This document shows, piece by piece, positions 36,379 through 46,499 of a stretch of DNA of 64,000 nt. Below the pieces are notes generated by a model. That model saw nothing but the letters and a program-made list of their open reading frames with translations, made no database searches and was not told where the DNA came from. Numbering within the stretch: the first letter of the stretch is position 1; each line of letters opens with the position of its first letter. The translations under genes and the position numbers were made by a program. The stretch comes from Chlorocebus sabaeus (Eukaryota; Chordata; Mammalia; Primates; Cercopithecidae), in contig NC_132909.1 in assembly GCF_047675955.1 (NCBI RefSeq), positions 44,133,931-44,197,930 of the forward strand, read 5' to 3'.

Positions 36379-36468
36379 TTTTCCCTCCCCTCCCCTCCCC
36401 TCTCCTCTTCTCCCCTCCCCTCCCCTCCCCTCTCCTCTTCTCCCCTCCCCTCTCCTCTCCTCTCCTTT
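36379..36468. repeat. (CCCCT)n / CTCCTCTTCT array
   Basis: Pyrimidine-only tract with a higher-order unit of about 40 bases (four CCCCT followed by CTCCTCTTCT) occurring twice. The minus strand is GGGGA-repeated, a G-quadruplex candidate. Confidence 0.95.
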
Positions 36469-36753
36469 TCTGAGACAGAGTCTTACTCTGTCACCCAGGC
36501 TAGAGTGCTGTGGTGCGATCTCGGCTCACTGTAACCTCTGCCTCCCAGGTTCAAGAGATTCTTGTGCCTCAGCCTCCTGAGTAGCTGGGATTATAGGCAG
36601 GTGCCAGCACATCAGGCTAATTTTTGTGTTTTTAGTAGAGATGGGGTTTCATCATGTTGGCCAGCCTAGTCTCGAACTCCTGACCTTAGGTGATTCATTC
36701 GCCTCAGCCTCCCAAAGTGCTGGGATTACAGGCATGAGCCAATGTGCCCGGCC
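36469..36753 (-). mobile_element. Alu SINE
   Basis: Starts directly from the CCCCT array (TTTTCTGAGACAGAGTCTTACTCTG) and ends CAATGTGCCCGGCC; the array probably grew from its A-tail region. Confidence 0.92.
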
Positions 36754-36839
36754 CCCAACTTCTACTTTTTGAGGGAGTTGCTCCCTGGTCAGGGGGACGA
36801 GGGAAGGGGAAACTTTCCTTAGCTGGAAAAACCCTGCAG

Positions 36840-37157
36840 ACACCAGGAGCAATGTCTCATGCCTGTCATCCTAGCACTTTGGGAGGCTGAGGCAGGAGGA
36901 TCACATGAGCCCAGGAGTCCAAGACCAAACTGGGCAACATAGGGAGATCCCATCCCTATAACAAGTTTTGAAAAGTTAGCTGGGCATGGTGGCAAGAGAC
37001 TGTAGTCCCTGCTACTCAGGAGGCTGAGGCAGGAGGGTCACTTGAGCCCAGGAGGTGGAGGCTGCAGTGAGCTGAGATCGTACCACCGCACTCCAGCCTG
37101 CCCAGCCTGGGTGACAGAGCAAGACCCTCTCTCAAAAAAAAAAGAAAAAAGAAAAAC
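36840..37157 (+). mobile_element. Alu SINE, AluJ-like
   Basis: CACCAGGAGCAATGTCTCATGCC to A-rich tail; CAGCCTGCCCAGCCTGGG is a small internal duplication. Confidence 0.88.
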
Positions 37158-37401
37158 CCTGCAGAACCTGGACCTCCAAGGAGGACACGGGCGGGCGGGC
37201 CGGGTCCGAGCCATTCAGCAAGAGGAACAGCGGTATGACCAACCCTTTCCACTCTGTGGTCAGACTCCCGGCCCGGAGAGCCATAAAACAGCCCTGCTCG
37301 GACTGGAAACATTTTCCTTTCATGTGTTTCTGGAGGCGCTGGCAGGGACCCCGAGGAAAATTCCAGCGGAATAAGAAGAAATGTCTTCAGCATCCACCGA
37401 G

Positions 37402-37441
37402 GGCCAGGAAGGGGTGGTCAGGCCGGGAAGGGGTGGTCAGA
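37402..37441. repeat. short tandem duplication, ~18 bp
   Basis: GGAAGGGGTGGTCAGGCCGG appears almost twice in tandem (GGAAGGGGTGGTCAG). Confidence 0.85.
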
Positions 37442-37461
37442 CCCAGGCCCCGGGGGAACCC

Positions 37462-37706
37462 GGCTATGCTGTGGGGAGGCCTCGAGGCCCAGGCAGGGCC
37501 AGGCAGCTGTCAGCGCATTATCTGGGTCTGGGAGGCTCCTGTGGACGGATGGACCTCCCCAGCCCCGTGGTGGTGAGGACGGCGGGTGGCCTGGCCTGCT
37601 GGAGACAGCTCTCCTCAGGAATTCACATAAAACTGCTTTGAGATGTGTCTACCACGCATGTTGAGTCCATGGAGTTCCCAGGTCTGGGAGGGAGGCTCTC
37701 GGTACC
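37462..37706 (+). repeat. local duplication, copy 1 (245 bp)
   Basis: Identical in length to 39116–39360, with five substitutions and no gaps (about 98% identity). Surrounded by unique DNA. Contains no recognised transposon. Confidence 0.97.
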
Positions 37707-37734
37707 TGGCGCAGGATGACGGGGTGCAGGTCTG

Positions 37735-38045
37735 ATGTGCCTTCTGCTCACACACCTCCCATGGCTCCCCATTGCCCGGGGATGGAGTCCAAGTCCCGTT
37801 GTCCCAGGGCTTGTGGGCCTTTCCAGCAGTATGGCCCTTTCTCCCCTCACCCTGTGTGAGTTGGGCCCCTCTACACACAGTTCCAGAAACAGTCCATTGT
37901 TCTCTGTCACCTCCAAGCTTTTACACACGCTGGTCCCCCACCCGAGTACCCTCTGAGGCCTCTTACCAGGCCAATTCTCATCTCTCCTTCAGTTGCAGCA
38001 TAGTAGTCCCTCCTGCTGACCCTCCATAGCTGCCTGTGTGCCTCC
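37735..38045 (+). mobile_element. L2 LINE fragment
   Basis: CACACACCTCCCATGGCTCCCCATTGCCCGGGGATGGAGTCC and onward resembles the L2 3' region (…cccatggctccctattgc…). Confidence 0.6.
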
Positions 38046-38093
38046 ATCATGACTCAAACCATTCTAACATTTGTTTATTTTATTATTGTTTTT

Positions 38094-38292
38094 CATTGTG
38101 TTTATTTATTTTTGAGACGGAGGCTCGCTCTGCCACCCGGGCTGTAGTGCAATGGCGTAATCTCAGCTCACTGCAACCTCTGCCTCCTAAGTTCAAGTAA
38201 TTCTCCTACCTCAGCCTTCCAAGTAGCTGGGATTACAGGCACCTGCCACCAAATCCAGCTAATTTTTGTATTCTTAGTAGAAATAGTGTTTC
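38094..38292 (-). mobile_element. Alu SINE, first part of a split element
   Basis: TTTATTTATTTTTGAGACGGAGGC to TTAGTAGAAATAGTGTTTC; resumes at 38584. Confidence 0.9.
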
Positions 38293-38583
38293 TTTTTTTT
38301 TTTTTCAGACAGACTCTTGCTCTGTCACAAGGCTGGAGTGCAGTGGTGTGACCTCGGCTCACTGCAACCTCTGCCTGCTGGGTTCAAGCAATTCTCGTGC
38401 CTCAGCCTCCCAAGTGACTGGGATTACAGGCACGCACCACCACACCCAGCTAATTTTTGCATTTTTAGTAGAGATGGGGTTTCACCATGTTGGGCAGGAT
38501 GGTCTCAATCTCCTGAACTTGTGATTCACCCACCTTGGTCTCCCAAAGTGCTGGGATTACAGGCATGAGTCACCGCGCCCAGC
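38293..38583 (-). mobile_element. Alu SINE, nested
   Basis: Complete reverse Alu with poly(T) and CGCGCCCAGCC, inside the older minus-strand Alu. Confidence 0.92.
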
Positions 38584-38693
38584 CAAAAAAGGGTTTTGCC
38601 ATATTGGCCAGGCTGGTCTCAAACTCCTGACCTCAGCCCCACTTCAGCCTTCCAAAGTGCTGGGATTACAAGCATAAGCTACCACACCTGGCC
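38584..38693 (-). mobile_element. Alu SINE, second part of the split element
   Basis: GGGTTTTGCCATATTGGCC to CACACCTGGCC. Confidence 0.88.
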
Positions 38694-38710
38694 TAATTTT
38701 TTTTTAAGAG

Positions 38711-38803
38711 ATGAGGTGCCATGGCTCACACCTGTAATCCCAGCACTTTGGGAGGCCGAGGCAGGCAGATCATGAGGTCAGGAATTCGAGACCAACCTGA
38801 CTA
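38711..38803 (+). mobile_element. Alu left-arm fragment
   Basis: GAGGTGCCATGGCTCACACC to GAGACCAACCTGACTA, cut by a minus-strand Alu. Confidence 0.87.
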
Positions 38804-39098
38804 ATTTTTTTTTTTTTTTAGAGGAGTCTCGCTCTGTCACCCAGGCTGGCATGCAGTGGCACAATCTCAGCTCACTGTAATCTTTGCCTCCCGGGTTCAA
38901 GCAATTCTCCTGCCTCAGCCTCCCAAGTAGCTGAGACTACAGGTGCACGCTGCCACACCTGGCTAATTTCTTTTGTATTTTAGTAGAGACAGGGTTTCAC
39001 CATGTTGCCCAGGCTGGTCTCGAACTTCTAGTCTTAAGAGATCCTCCCACCATGGCCTCCCAAAGTGCTGGGACTACAGATGTGTGCCACTGTGACCA
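38804..39098 (-). mobile_element. Alu SINE
   Basis: Poly(T), AGAGGAGTCTCGCTCTG to TGCCACTGTGACCAG. Its end is followed by a tandem GTGTGCCACTGTGACCAG repeat (about 39082–39115) that touches duplication copy 2. Confidence 0.9.
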
Positions 39099-39115
39099 GT
39101 GTGCCACTGTGACCA

Positions 39116-39360
39116 GGCTATGCTGTGGGGAGGCCTCGAGGCCCAGGCAGGGCCAGGCAGCTGTCAGCGCATTATCTGGGTCTGGGAGGCTCCTGTGGAC
39201 GGATGGACCTCCCCAGCCTCGTGGTGGTAAGGACAGCGGGTGGCCTGGCCTGTTGGAGACAGCTCTCCGCAGGAATTCACATAAAACTGCTTTGAGATGT
39301 GTCTACCACGCATGTTGAGTCCATGGAGTTCCCAGGTCTGGGAGGGAGGCTCTCGGTACC
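39116..39360 (+). repeat. local duplication, copy 2 (245 bp)
   Basis: Second copy of 37462–37706, exactly 1654 bases away, same orientation, joined directly to the end of an Alu. Confidence 0.97.
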
Positions 39361-39407
39361 CTGGCTTGGTACCCTGCCATTTATTGAGGGCGAAGTTCTG
39401 GGTTATA

Positions 39408-39735
39408 GGCCGGGTGTGGTGCCTCACACCTGTAATCCTAGCACTTACAGAGAGGCCAAGCTGGTTGGATCACTTGAGCCCAGGAGTTTGAGACCAGCCT
39501 GGGCAACATAGCAAGACCTTGTCTCTACAAAAATACAAAAATTAGCTGGACAGGGTAATGTCTACCAGGGTAATGTGGTCCCAGCTACTCGAGAGGCTGA
39601 GGAACACCCAAGCCCAGGGTGTTGAGGCTGCAGTGAGCCGGGATTGCACCACTGCACTTCAGCCTGTGCGACAGAGCGAGACTCAGTCTCAAAAATACAT
39701 ACATACATACATACATACATACATACATACATACA
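39408..39735 (+). mobile_element. Alu SINE with (ACAT)n tail
   Basis: GGCCGGGTGTGGTGCCTCACACC; tail became (CATA)11 at 39692–39735. Target-site duplication AGTTCTGGGTTATA / AGTTCTGGTTGTA. Confidence 0.94.
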
Positions 39736-39849
39736 GTTCTGGTTGTAAATCCTGGGGCATTGCTGGGGGAGGGTCTGGGGCTCTCAGAGGGTATATGTTT
39801 GTGAAACTTTGTTGTGATGGCCAGCATCCTCCTTTGTCCCCAAGGAGAC

Positions 39850-40070
39850 AATCTCACCTACTATATGCCAGGCACAATGTCATGAACTGGGAATAAACTA
39901 CATTCCCGACCTCTTGAAAATGTAGCCGAGAAGATAATTTCCGAGAGTGAGTTTTTGAAAGAAATACCTGGATGTAGGTATTTTTGCCCATGGGTTGGGA
40001 AAGATCTTCTGAGATGTTGACATTTAAGCCAAGTCCTGGGTCACAGAAGGGTATTATGTAAATATGAAGG
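39850..40070 (-). mobile_element. L2 LINE fragment, antisense (probable)
   Basis: CCTACTATATGCCAGGCACAATG..GAACTGGGAATAAACTAC, then GATGTTGACATTTAAGCCAAGTCCTGG: the antisense L2 text 'ctgagaggtgacatttgagctgagtcctg'. Confidence 0.6.
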
Positions 40071-40075
40071 AAGGG

Positions 40076-40192
40076 GCTGGGCGCAATGGCTTACACCCAT
40101 CATCCCAGCACTTTGGGAGGCTGAGGTGGGCAGATCGCTTGAGGTCAGGAGTTCAAGACCAGCCTAACCAGCATGGGGAAACGCTGTCTCTG
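40076..40192 (+). mobile_element. Alu SINE, 3' truncated
   Basis: GGCTGGGCGCAATGGCTTACACC to AAACGCTGTCTCT; no right arm or tail. Confidence 0.87.
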
Positions 40193-40980
40193 GCCTGGGA
40201 GCCCTACAGAGCGGGGCCAACCTTGACTCGCCTCATGGGACCCCACCGCCTGGGCCAGGGCTTGGCATGCAGGTAGATGCTGCACTTGACCCTGAATGTG
40301 GATGCGATTGTACAGCAATGCCCCGTGTTCCAGACGGGAAGCTGAGTCTCCCCTGGTGCCCGGAGAGATGTGGGGACCCTGCTCTGTGGCCTTCTGATCC
40401 GGCCACTCCGCAAGTCTCAGGCCTGTGGGCTGGCAGAGGCCCCAGGGCCTGTTTTTTCCGCCTGGTGCTGGGATTGACGTCTTGAAGGGACAACGCCTTG
40501 GTGCTGGTGATTATTTTTTTAACCTTTGCAGTTTCAGCCAGACACTCGAAACCAAAGCCGTTCTGCCCCCCAGCCCCAGCCGGGCCACAGCCAGCGAGGC
40601 CACATGGAGGCCTCACCTGTTGGATGCTGGGCCACTGGCCTCCCCAGACCGCACGGTCCCAGCGCCGGGTCCAACTCCACATCTGGACTTTTCAAATTGG
40701 TCATGGTTTCCAACTGGAACAAAAGGACCCGGGATGGGGAAAACATGGGGTCCCCCCACCCCACCCCGCTTGTTTGCACAAAGGATGGGGGTCAAGGGCT
40801 CAGCCAGAGCCCCCTGCCCACCTCCCTGCAATGGACACAGCCCAGGCCTGGAAGTCACAGGCCACTCTTTGCCCACAAGGTCCACGGTTCCATCTGGAGC
40901 CCGGCCAGCCCCAACCAGACACCTCAGCAACAACATGGCCAAGGTGGGATTCATGGTTTTCTGCCAACATCTCTTCAAGT
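40193..40980. other. unique intergenic DNA with long chance ORFs
   Basis: GC-rich, repeat-free DNA. All three plus-strand frames are open for 160–330 codons here; the longest opens with TTG rather than ATG and ends inside an L2 and an Alu. No product recognised. Confidence 0.5.
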
Positions 40981-41425
40981 CTTCCTGTGTCGGGCAACAG
41001 CTCTACCAACCACCCTGTGATGCGTTCAAGATCTGGGCAGCGTCTGAGACTCCTCCCTCCCTTCCTCCACAAGCTCATCGGCAGCTCTAGTCCTCTCTGG
41101 CTTCAAAACAAACAAATCCAACCTCTCCCCTCCACCCTGTGGCCCTGCCCTGGCCCCACCAGCTCTTGCCTTGATATTGCCTGGCCTCTTCCCCATTGCA
41201 GCCACAGGAGATGTCTCAAAATTGTAAATCATGTTCCTCCCCTGCTCACACACTCTCCGTGGCTCCCTATTGCTCTCAGAATAAAAGCCACCTCCTTGCA
41301 GCAGCTTGCAAGTCCCCCATGTGATCTCACCTTGGCCCATCTCTCTAACCCATCTCCCCGCTCCTCCCTCACTCTGCTCCAGTTACATCGGCCTCCTCAC
41401 CTCCTCCAACAAGAAAATTACTTCC
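40981..41425 (+). mobile_element. L2 LINE fragment, left piece
   Basis: ACACTCTCCGTGGCTCCCTATTGCTCTCAGAATAAAAGCC, then CTCACTCTGCTCCAGTTACATCGGCC: good L2 text. Continues at 41744. Confidence 0.75.
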
Positions 41426-41728
41426 GGCCGGGTGCGGTGGCTCAAGCCTGTAATCCCAGCACTTTGGGAGGCCGAGACGGGCGGATCACGAGGTCAGAAG
41501 ATTGAGACCATCCTGGCTAACATGGTGAAACCCCGTCTGTACTAAAATATACCAAAAAAACTAGCCGGGTGAGGTGGTGGGTGCCTGTAGTCCCAGCTAC
41601 TCGGGAGGCTGAGGCAGGAGAATGGCGTAAATCTGGGAGGCGGAGCTTGCAGTGAGCTGAGATCCGGCCACTGCACTCCAGCCTGGGCAACAGAGCGAGA
41701 CTCCATCTCAAAAAAAAAAAAAAAAGAA
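41426..41728 (+). mobile_element. AluYRa-like SINE inserted into L2
   Basis: GGCCGGGTGCGGTGGCTCAAGCC with GAGCTGAGATCCGGCCAC. Perfect target-site duplication AAGAAAATTACTTCC (41411–41425 and 41729–41743). Confidence 0.96.
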
Positions 41729-41743
41729 AGAAAATTACTTCCT

Positions 41744-41797
41744 ACCCCAGGGCCTTTGCACAAACCCACCTCTCTGCCTGAAGTGCCCTTCCTTAAT
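41744..41797 (+). mobile_element. L2 LINE fragment, right piece
   Basis: CAGGGCCTTTGCACAAACCC..CTGCCTGAAGTGCCCTTCC continues the L2 consensus split by the Alu. Confidence 0.75.
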
Positions 41798-41893
41798 TTT
41801 TTTTTTTCTTTGTTTGGAGACAGGATCTCACCGTGCTACCCAGGCTGGAGTACAGTGGCACGATCATAGCTCACTGCAACTTCCGACTCCCCA
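41798..41893 (-). mobile_element. Alu fragment, cut by opposite Alu
   Basis: Poly(T), GGAGACAGGATCTCACCGTG to CTTCCGACTCCCCA. Confidence 0.87.
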
Positions 41894-42196
41894 GGCCGGG
41901 CACAGTGGCTCGTGCCTGTAATCCCAACACTTTGGGAGGCCAAGGAGGGCGGATCACCTGAAGTCAGGAGTACAAGACCAGCCTGGCCAACATAGCGAAA
42001 CCCCGTCTCTACTAAAAATACAAAAATTAGGGTGCGGTGGCGGGTGCTTGTAATCCCAGCTACTTGGGAGGCTGAGGCAGGAGAATGCCTGAACCCATGA
42101 GGTCAAGGTTGCAGTGAGCTGAGATTGCGCCACTGCACTCCAGCCTGGGCGACAGAGTGAGATTCTGTCCCCCCGCCCCCCGCAACCCCAAAAAAA
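41894..42196 (+). mobile_element. Alu SINE with C-rich tail
   Basis: GGCCGGGCACAGTGGCTCGTGCC to CTGTCCCCCCGCCCCCCGC, an unusual poly(C) stretch before the A-tail. Confidence 0.91.
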
Positions 42197-42534
42197 GTCA
42201 CTCAGAGTAGCCTGTGGTGTCAGAGACCCACTAAGGCAAGAGTCTAGATGGGGATTCAGTTTCCATCAAGTTCGCCTGCACCACAAGTTACTGACACCAT
42301 CCTCCTTTGGCCCCTGCCCCTGCAACCCCCAGAGGGGACTCAGGCTCCTGGCCCGGCCAATCAAAGCCCTCCACCCACCGACTACAGTGATTGGTTCAGG
42401 GCTGAGCCAGTGAGAGTCAGCCCTGAGATCTTTGCTGAGTTAGTCAGGGAGAGGGTGTTTCCCGATTCAGTGAGCTGGAGGAATTTCAGCCTGGCATTTC
42501 AGGGGTCCATCCTTGCTATTCAGAAAAGGCAGGC
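42197..42534. other. unique intergenic DNA
   Basis: About 340 bases; no gene or repeat recognised. Confidence 0.45.
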
Positions 42535-42788
42535 AGACTGGGCGCAGTAGCTCATGCCTGGAATCCGAGCACTTTGGGAGGCCGAGGCAGGAGGATCACC
42601 TGAGGTCGGAAGTTCAAGACCAGCCTGGGCAACATGGTAAAACCCCATCTCTACTAAAAATACAGAAATTAGCCTGTTGTGGTGGCAAGAACCTGTAATC
42701 CCAGCTACAAGGGAGGCTGAGGCAAGTGAATCACTTGAACCGGGAGGTGGAGGTTGCAGTGAGCTGAGATTGTACCACTGCACTCCAG
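42535..42788 (+). mobile_element. Alu SINE, tail lost
   Basis: GACTGGGCGCAGTAGCTCATGCC to CACTCCAGCC, where an opposite Alu fragment abuts. Confidence 0.9.
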
Positions 42789-42920
42789 CCTCTTTTTTTT
42801 TGTAGAGATGAGGTCTCAATATGTTGCCCAGGCCAGTCTGGAACTGCTGGGCTCAAGCGATCCTCCTGCCTCAGCCTCCCAAAGTGCTGGGATTGCAGGA
42901 GTGAGCCACGGTGCCCAGCA
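42789..42920 (-). mobile_element. Alu monomer/right-half fragment
   Basis: TTTTTTTTGTAGAGATGAGGTCTC to CACGGTGCCCAGC. Confidence 0.86.
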
Positions 42921-43084
42921 ATGCCCATGTTTTTACTACACTGCAGATGAGAGAAACCCTCCCTGAAGCTGCCAGGGTGGGTATTGGGAGGATTAGAACC
43001 TCATTCTCTTGCCTTCTGCTTTCTCATATGTAAGATGGAATGAGGTAATCAAACAAACGGAACCTGGCCAAAAAAAAAAAAAAA

Positions 43085-43286
43085 GGTCGCTGGGGCAGTG
43101 GCTTAGGCCTGTAATCCCACCACTTTGGGAGGCTGAGGTGGGCGGATTATCTGAGACCAGGAGTTCGAGACCAGCCTGGCCAACATGGCAAAACCGTGTC
43201 TCTACTAAAAATACACAAATTAGTCGGCCGTGGTGGTGTATGCCAGTAGTCCCAGCTACTTGGGAGTCTGAGGAAAGAGAATCTCT
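43085..43286 (+). mobile_element. Alu SINE, first part (split by opposite Alu)
   Basis: GCTGGGGCAGTGGCTTAGGCC to GAGGAAAGAGAATCTCT; resumes at 43587. Confidence 0.9.
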
Positions 43287-43586
43287 CTTTTTTTTTTTTT
43301 AGACAAAGTCTCGCTCTGTCACCCAGGCTGGAGTGCAATGGCACGATCTTGGCTCACTGCAACCTCAGCCTCCTGGGTTCACGCCATTCTCCTGCCTCAG
43401 CCTCCTGAGTAGCTGGGACTACAGGCATCCACCACCATGCCCGGCTAATATTTTTTTTTGTATTTTTAGTAGAGATGGAGTTTCACCATGTTAGCCAGAA
43501 TGGTCTCGATCTCCTGACCTCGTGATCTGCCCGCCTCGGCCTCCCAAAGTGCTGGGATTACAGGGGTGAGCCACCGCGCCCGGCCT
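43287..43586 (-). mobile_element. Alu SINE nested in opposite orientation
   Basis: Poly(T), GACAAAGTCTCGCTCTG to CGCGCCCGGCC; host text AGAATCTCT is present on both sides. Confidence 0.94.
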
Positions 43587-43715
43587 GCAGGAGAATCTCT
43601 TGAACCTAGGAGGCAGAGGTTGCAGTGAGCAGAGATCATGCCACTGCACTGGAGCCTAAGTGACAGAGAGATACTCCATCTCGGGGAAAAAAAAAAAAAA
43701 AAAAAGAAGAAGAAG
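43587..43715 (+). mobile_element. Alu SINE, second part
   Basis: GCAGGAGAATCTCTTGAACC to poly(A) and GAAGAAGAAGG. Confidence 0.9.
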
Positions 43716-44840
43716 GAAGGGGGAAATGGTGTGGGCAAGGCTCCTATCAGGCCAGCAATCAGGTCCCCTTTCTGTGCTATGACCACAGTTTGTCCCCCCC
43801 CCACAGTCCTGTGAGCTAGGCATTCTGAGCCCATGGAAGGCAAGAAACTGTTGCAGCCCGTGCTCTTGGCATTCTGCAATGCACCACGTTTGGAAGCAAA
43901 TATCTGGGGGGTCCCAGGACAAGGGGCTGGGGCCTGAGAGGCAACCCAGCTGGGTGATGATAAGTTCAGGTTTAGCATCCTGCAGGCTTGGGGTTGAGAC
44001 TCAGCTCCAGCCCGCTGTGTTCCTGGGCTCACCTCTGAGATGGGGGCCTCAGTTTCCCCCATCTCAAATGGGCTGGTCGTTCTGGGCATTGGGTGCAAGT
44101 TCTGCTGGGCAAACGGGTGCTGTCTCTGGAGAGCTCATTAATACATGGATGTGTCAAGAAATTCGAGCCGAGCTGTGACTCCCGGCGATGGAGCGGGCAG
44201 CTTGTCAGTGCACCGTGGCCCAGAGGGGCCGCAGCTGGGGCAAGGCCTCTCTTCCATGCTATGTTGCTGCTGGCTTTGGAAAGGACATGGATGTAAACGT
44301 TACCCATTGATTCCTTTGCCCCTGGCTGCAGAGCACTCGGCGTCCGGGGGAGCCTGGCCGGAGGCTGGCAGTGTTTCCTGGTACTTGGACAGCCTCACTT
44401 GGCCCCTGGTGCCAGGACTCACTGAATGTTTGGAGGCTGGCTGGCTGCAGGCATTGGCGATGGCATGGTCCTGTCCCACAAGGCTGCTCCACAGATTGGG
44501 GGGAAAAGCACCCTGTGGCTTCCGTGGCCCCTGGGAGGCTCCTTGGAGAGCTGAGAGGTGAGGGTGTGGCCAGAGGCTGGTTCTGTTGGGGTTAACTCTG
44601 AGACTCTGTCCTGGTAGCACCGTGGATGTGGGATGTCCCAATGGCTTGTCTCTACCCCCACTGGGGTCCTATAGCTTCCAACTACCCTTTGGTTCTGTGC
44701 TTCTGTTGACTGGGCTGTGTGGATCTCCAACTCTGTGGTCATAGAGGACAGTTCAGTGGCTCCATTAACCAGTGATGTCATGATTCTGTCATTCCTTAGT
44801 CCTGTGGATCCTTGTTTTGTGGTCTTGTGGCTTTTCTTTA
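43716..44840. other. unique intergenic DNA with MIR at 43965–44080
   Basis: About 1.1 kb. CTGGGCTCACCTCTGAGATGGGGGCCTCAGTTTCCC near 44030 is MIR-like. Overlapping ORFs on both strands show no homology I know. Confidence 0.5.
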
Positions 44841-45511
44841 ATCCATCATCTCTCCATCCATCCCTCCACCCACTTCTACATCATCTATCCATTCAGCTGT
44901 CTATCCACCTATCCATCCATCCATTCATCCACCTATTCGTCCATCCATCCACTTATTCATCTATCTCCCCATTTATCTATCCATCCACCCATTCATTCAT
45001 TCATTTGTCCATCCATCCACTTACGCATCCATTCACCTGTTTATCCATTTATACATTATCCATCCATGTGTATAAATGTATACATTTATCCATTATTCAT
45101 CCACTTGTTCATTCATCCATACAATATATCTCATTATCCATTCATTTTTCCATCCATCCACTTATCCATCCATTCATCCATCTATTCATCAATTCATTCA
45201 CTTATCTATCCACCCATCCACCTATTCATCCTTCTACCCATCCATCCACTTATCCATCCATCTATCCATCCACTTATACATCATCCATTCATTAATCAAT
45301 CCATTCACTTATTTATCCATTTGCCCATCCATCCATCCATCCATCCACTTACCCATCCATCCATCTATCCATCCACTCAGCCATCCATCCATCAAACCAC
45401 TTTCGATCCATCCATCCATCCATTCATTTATCCATCCACTCATCCATCCATCCATCATCCATCCATCCATACATCCATCCATCCATCATCCATCCATCCA
45501 TCCATCCGTCA
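44841..45511. repeat. ATCC tetranucleotide array, 0.67 kb
   Basis: ATCCATCC-type repeat with many single-base variants (CATTC, CACTTATC, TCTATC). It is degenerate at the left and becomes nearly pure towards 45400–45510. It produces long 'HPSIHPSI' open frames in all plus-strand frames; these are not genes. Confidence 0.98.
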
Positions 45512-45514
45512 TTG

Positions 45515-45780
45515 CAGTATTCCATCATGAGTATACGCAGGGAACACAGAGGGGAACAAGACGGTGGAGCTCAGTCTGATGGAGGAGGCAGCCCCATAAC
45601 CCGTGTAACCTGGCAGTGCCCGTACAGCATGGTCACAGCTCTGATGGGGCACACCAAGGGCCTGTGAAGGCCAGTAGGAGCCTCTAACCCAGCTGGGGCA
45701 AGGAGTGAGCCATGTGAAAAGGAGACAGGGCACCAGGGAGCAGTCACAGCCCAGGTAAGGGCCTGGCGTGCAGTAAAATG
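45515..45780 (-). mobile_element. L2 LINE fragment, antisense (probable)
   Basis: GAGTATACGCAGGGAACACAGAGGGGAACAAGACGG..GAGCTCAGTCTGATGGAGGAG follows antisense L2 text. Confidence 0.55.
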
Positions 45781-46394
45781 TGGGAATGGACATGCCCATG
45801 GAGCCTAAACATGGCTCACAGCTGGCAGATTTCCTCCATTTCCCCTCCCCGCCTGCAGCAGCCACTACTATCACCTCGCGGAACTGCCAACACATCAAGC
45901 TGTACCCACCTCTGGGCCTTTGCCCCTGCTGTGCCCTCTGCCTGGGGCTTTGCTCTGCCAGCACCTGTTTGCCCCCAGCAGAGTGGCCTCCCTGACCCTT
46001 GGCCTCTGTTTCCAGAAGGGGCCCAGCTGGCCCCTTTCCGTGCAGCAGTATTGGGGCTGGGCTCCTCCCTACCTAGCAGCCTCCCTCCCCCACTGGCCTG
46101 GCCCTGGCCTGGGCTCCTGTCTGCAGCCGCCGGTGGGTAAACACACCCCGCCCTCTGCCTCCCACGCCATCCATCACTCCCCGAACAAGGGCCTCCTGTT
46201 AATGAGCCCAGGTAGGGGCTGGGAGGGGCACAAGGGGTACTGAGGAACTACAGCAGCACTCTGGTCCCTGCACTCTCCACTTTCTCCACTGCCAGCCCGC
46301 CCCACCTTCTCCAGCGGGAACTGCAGAAGCCTGGCTGGGAGACCCTCTCCCGGAGCCTTAGGCAGGGGTAGGAGGTGACTCCTCTTTCTGAGCA
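45781..46394 (+). other. intergenic DNA with L2 fragment
   Basis: CTCTGGGCCTTTGCCCCTGCTGTGCCCTCTGCC (45911 onward) is L2 3' text; the rest is unique. Confidence 0.55.
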
Positions 46395-46499
46395 TCCAGT
46401 GACCAAATGGAAGGGACAGGACAGACTTGCTGAGCCTCAGTTTGCCAACCTGTAAAATGGGAATGTTAATAGCTGACATTGATTGAGGGCTCAGTGCTT
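46395..46499 (+). mobile_element. MIR SINE fragment
   Basis: GAGCCTCAGTTTGCCAACCTGTAAAATGGGAATGTTAATAG. Confidence 0.75.

Noticed and set aside
44841..45511. CRISPR-like array
   Set aside because: A tetranucleotide microsatellite in a primate genome; no spacers of uniform length, no cas genes.
44717..45579. Long 'HPSIHPSI' open frames in all three plus frames
   Set aside because: Translations of the ATCC array; simple-repeat artefact.
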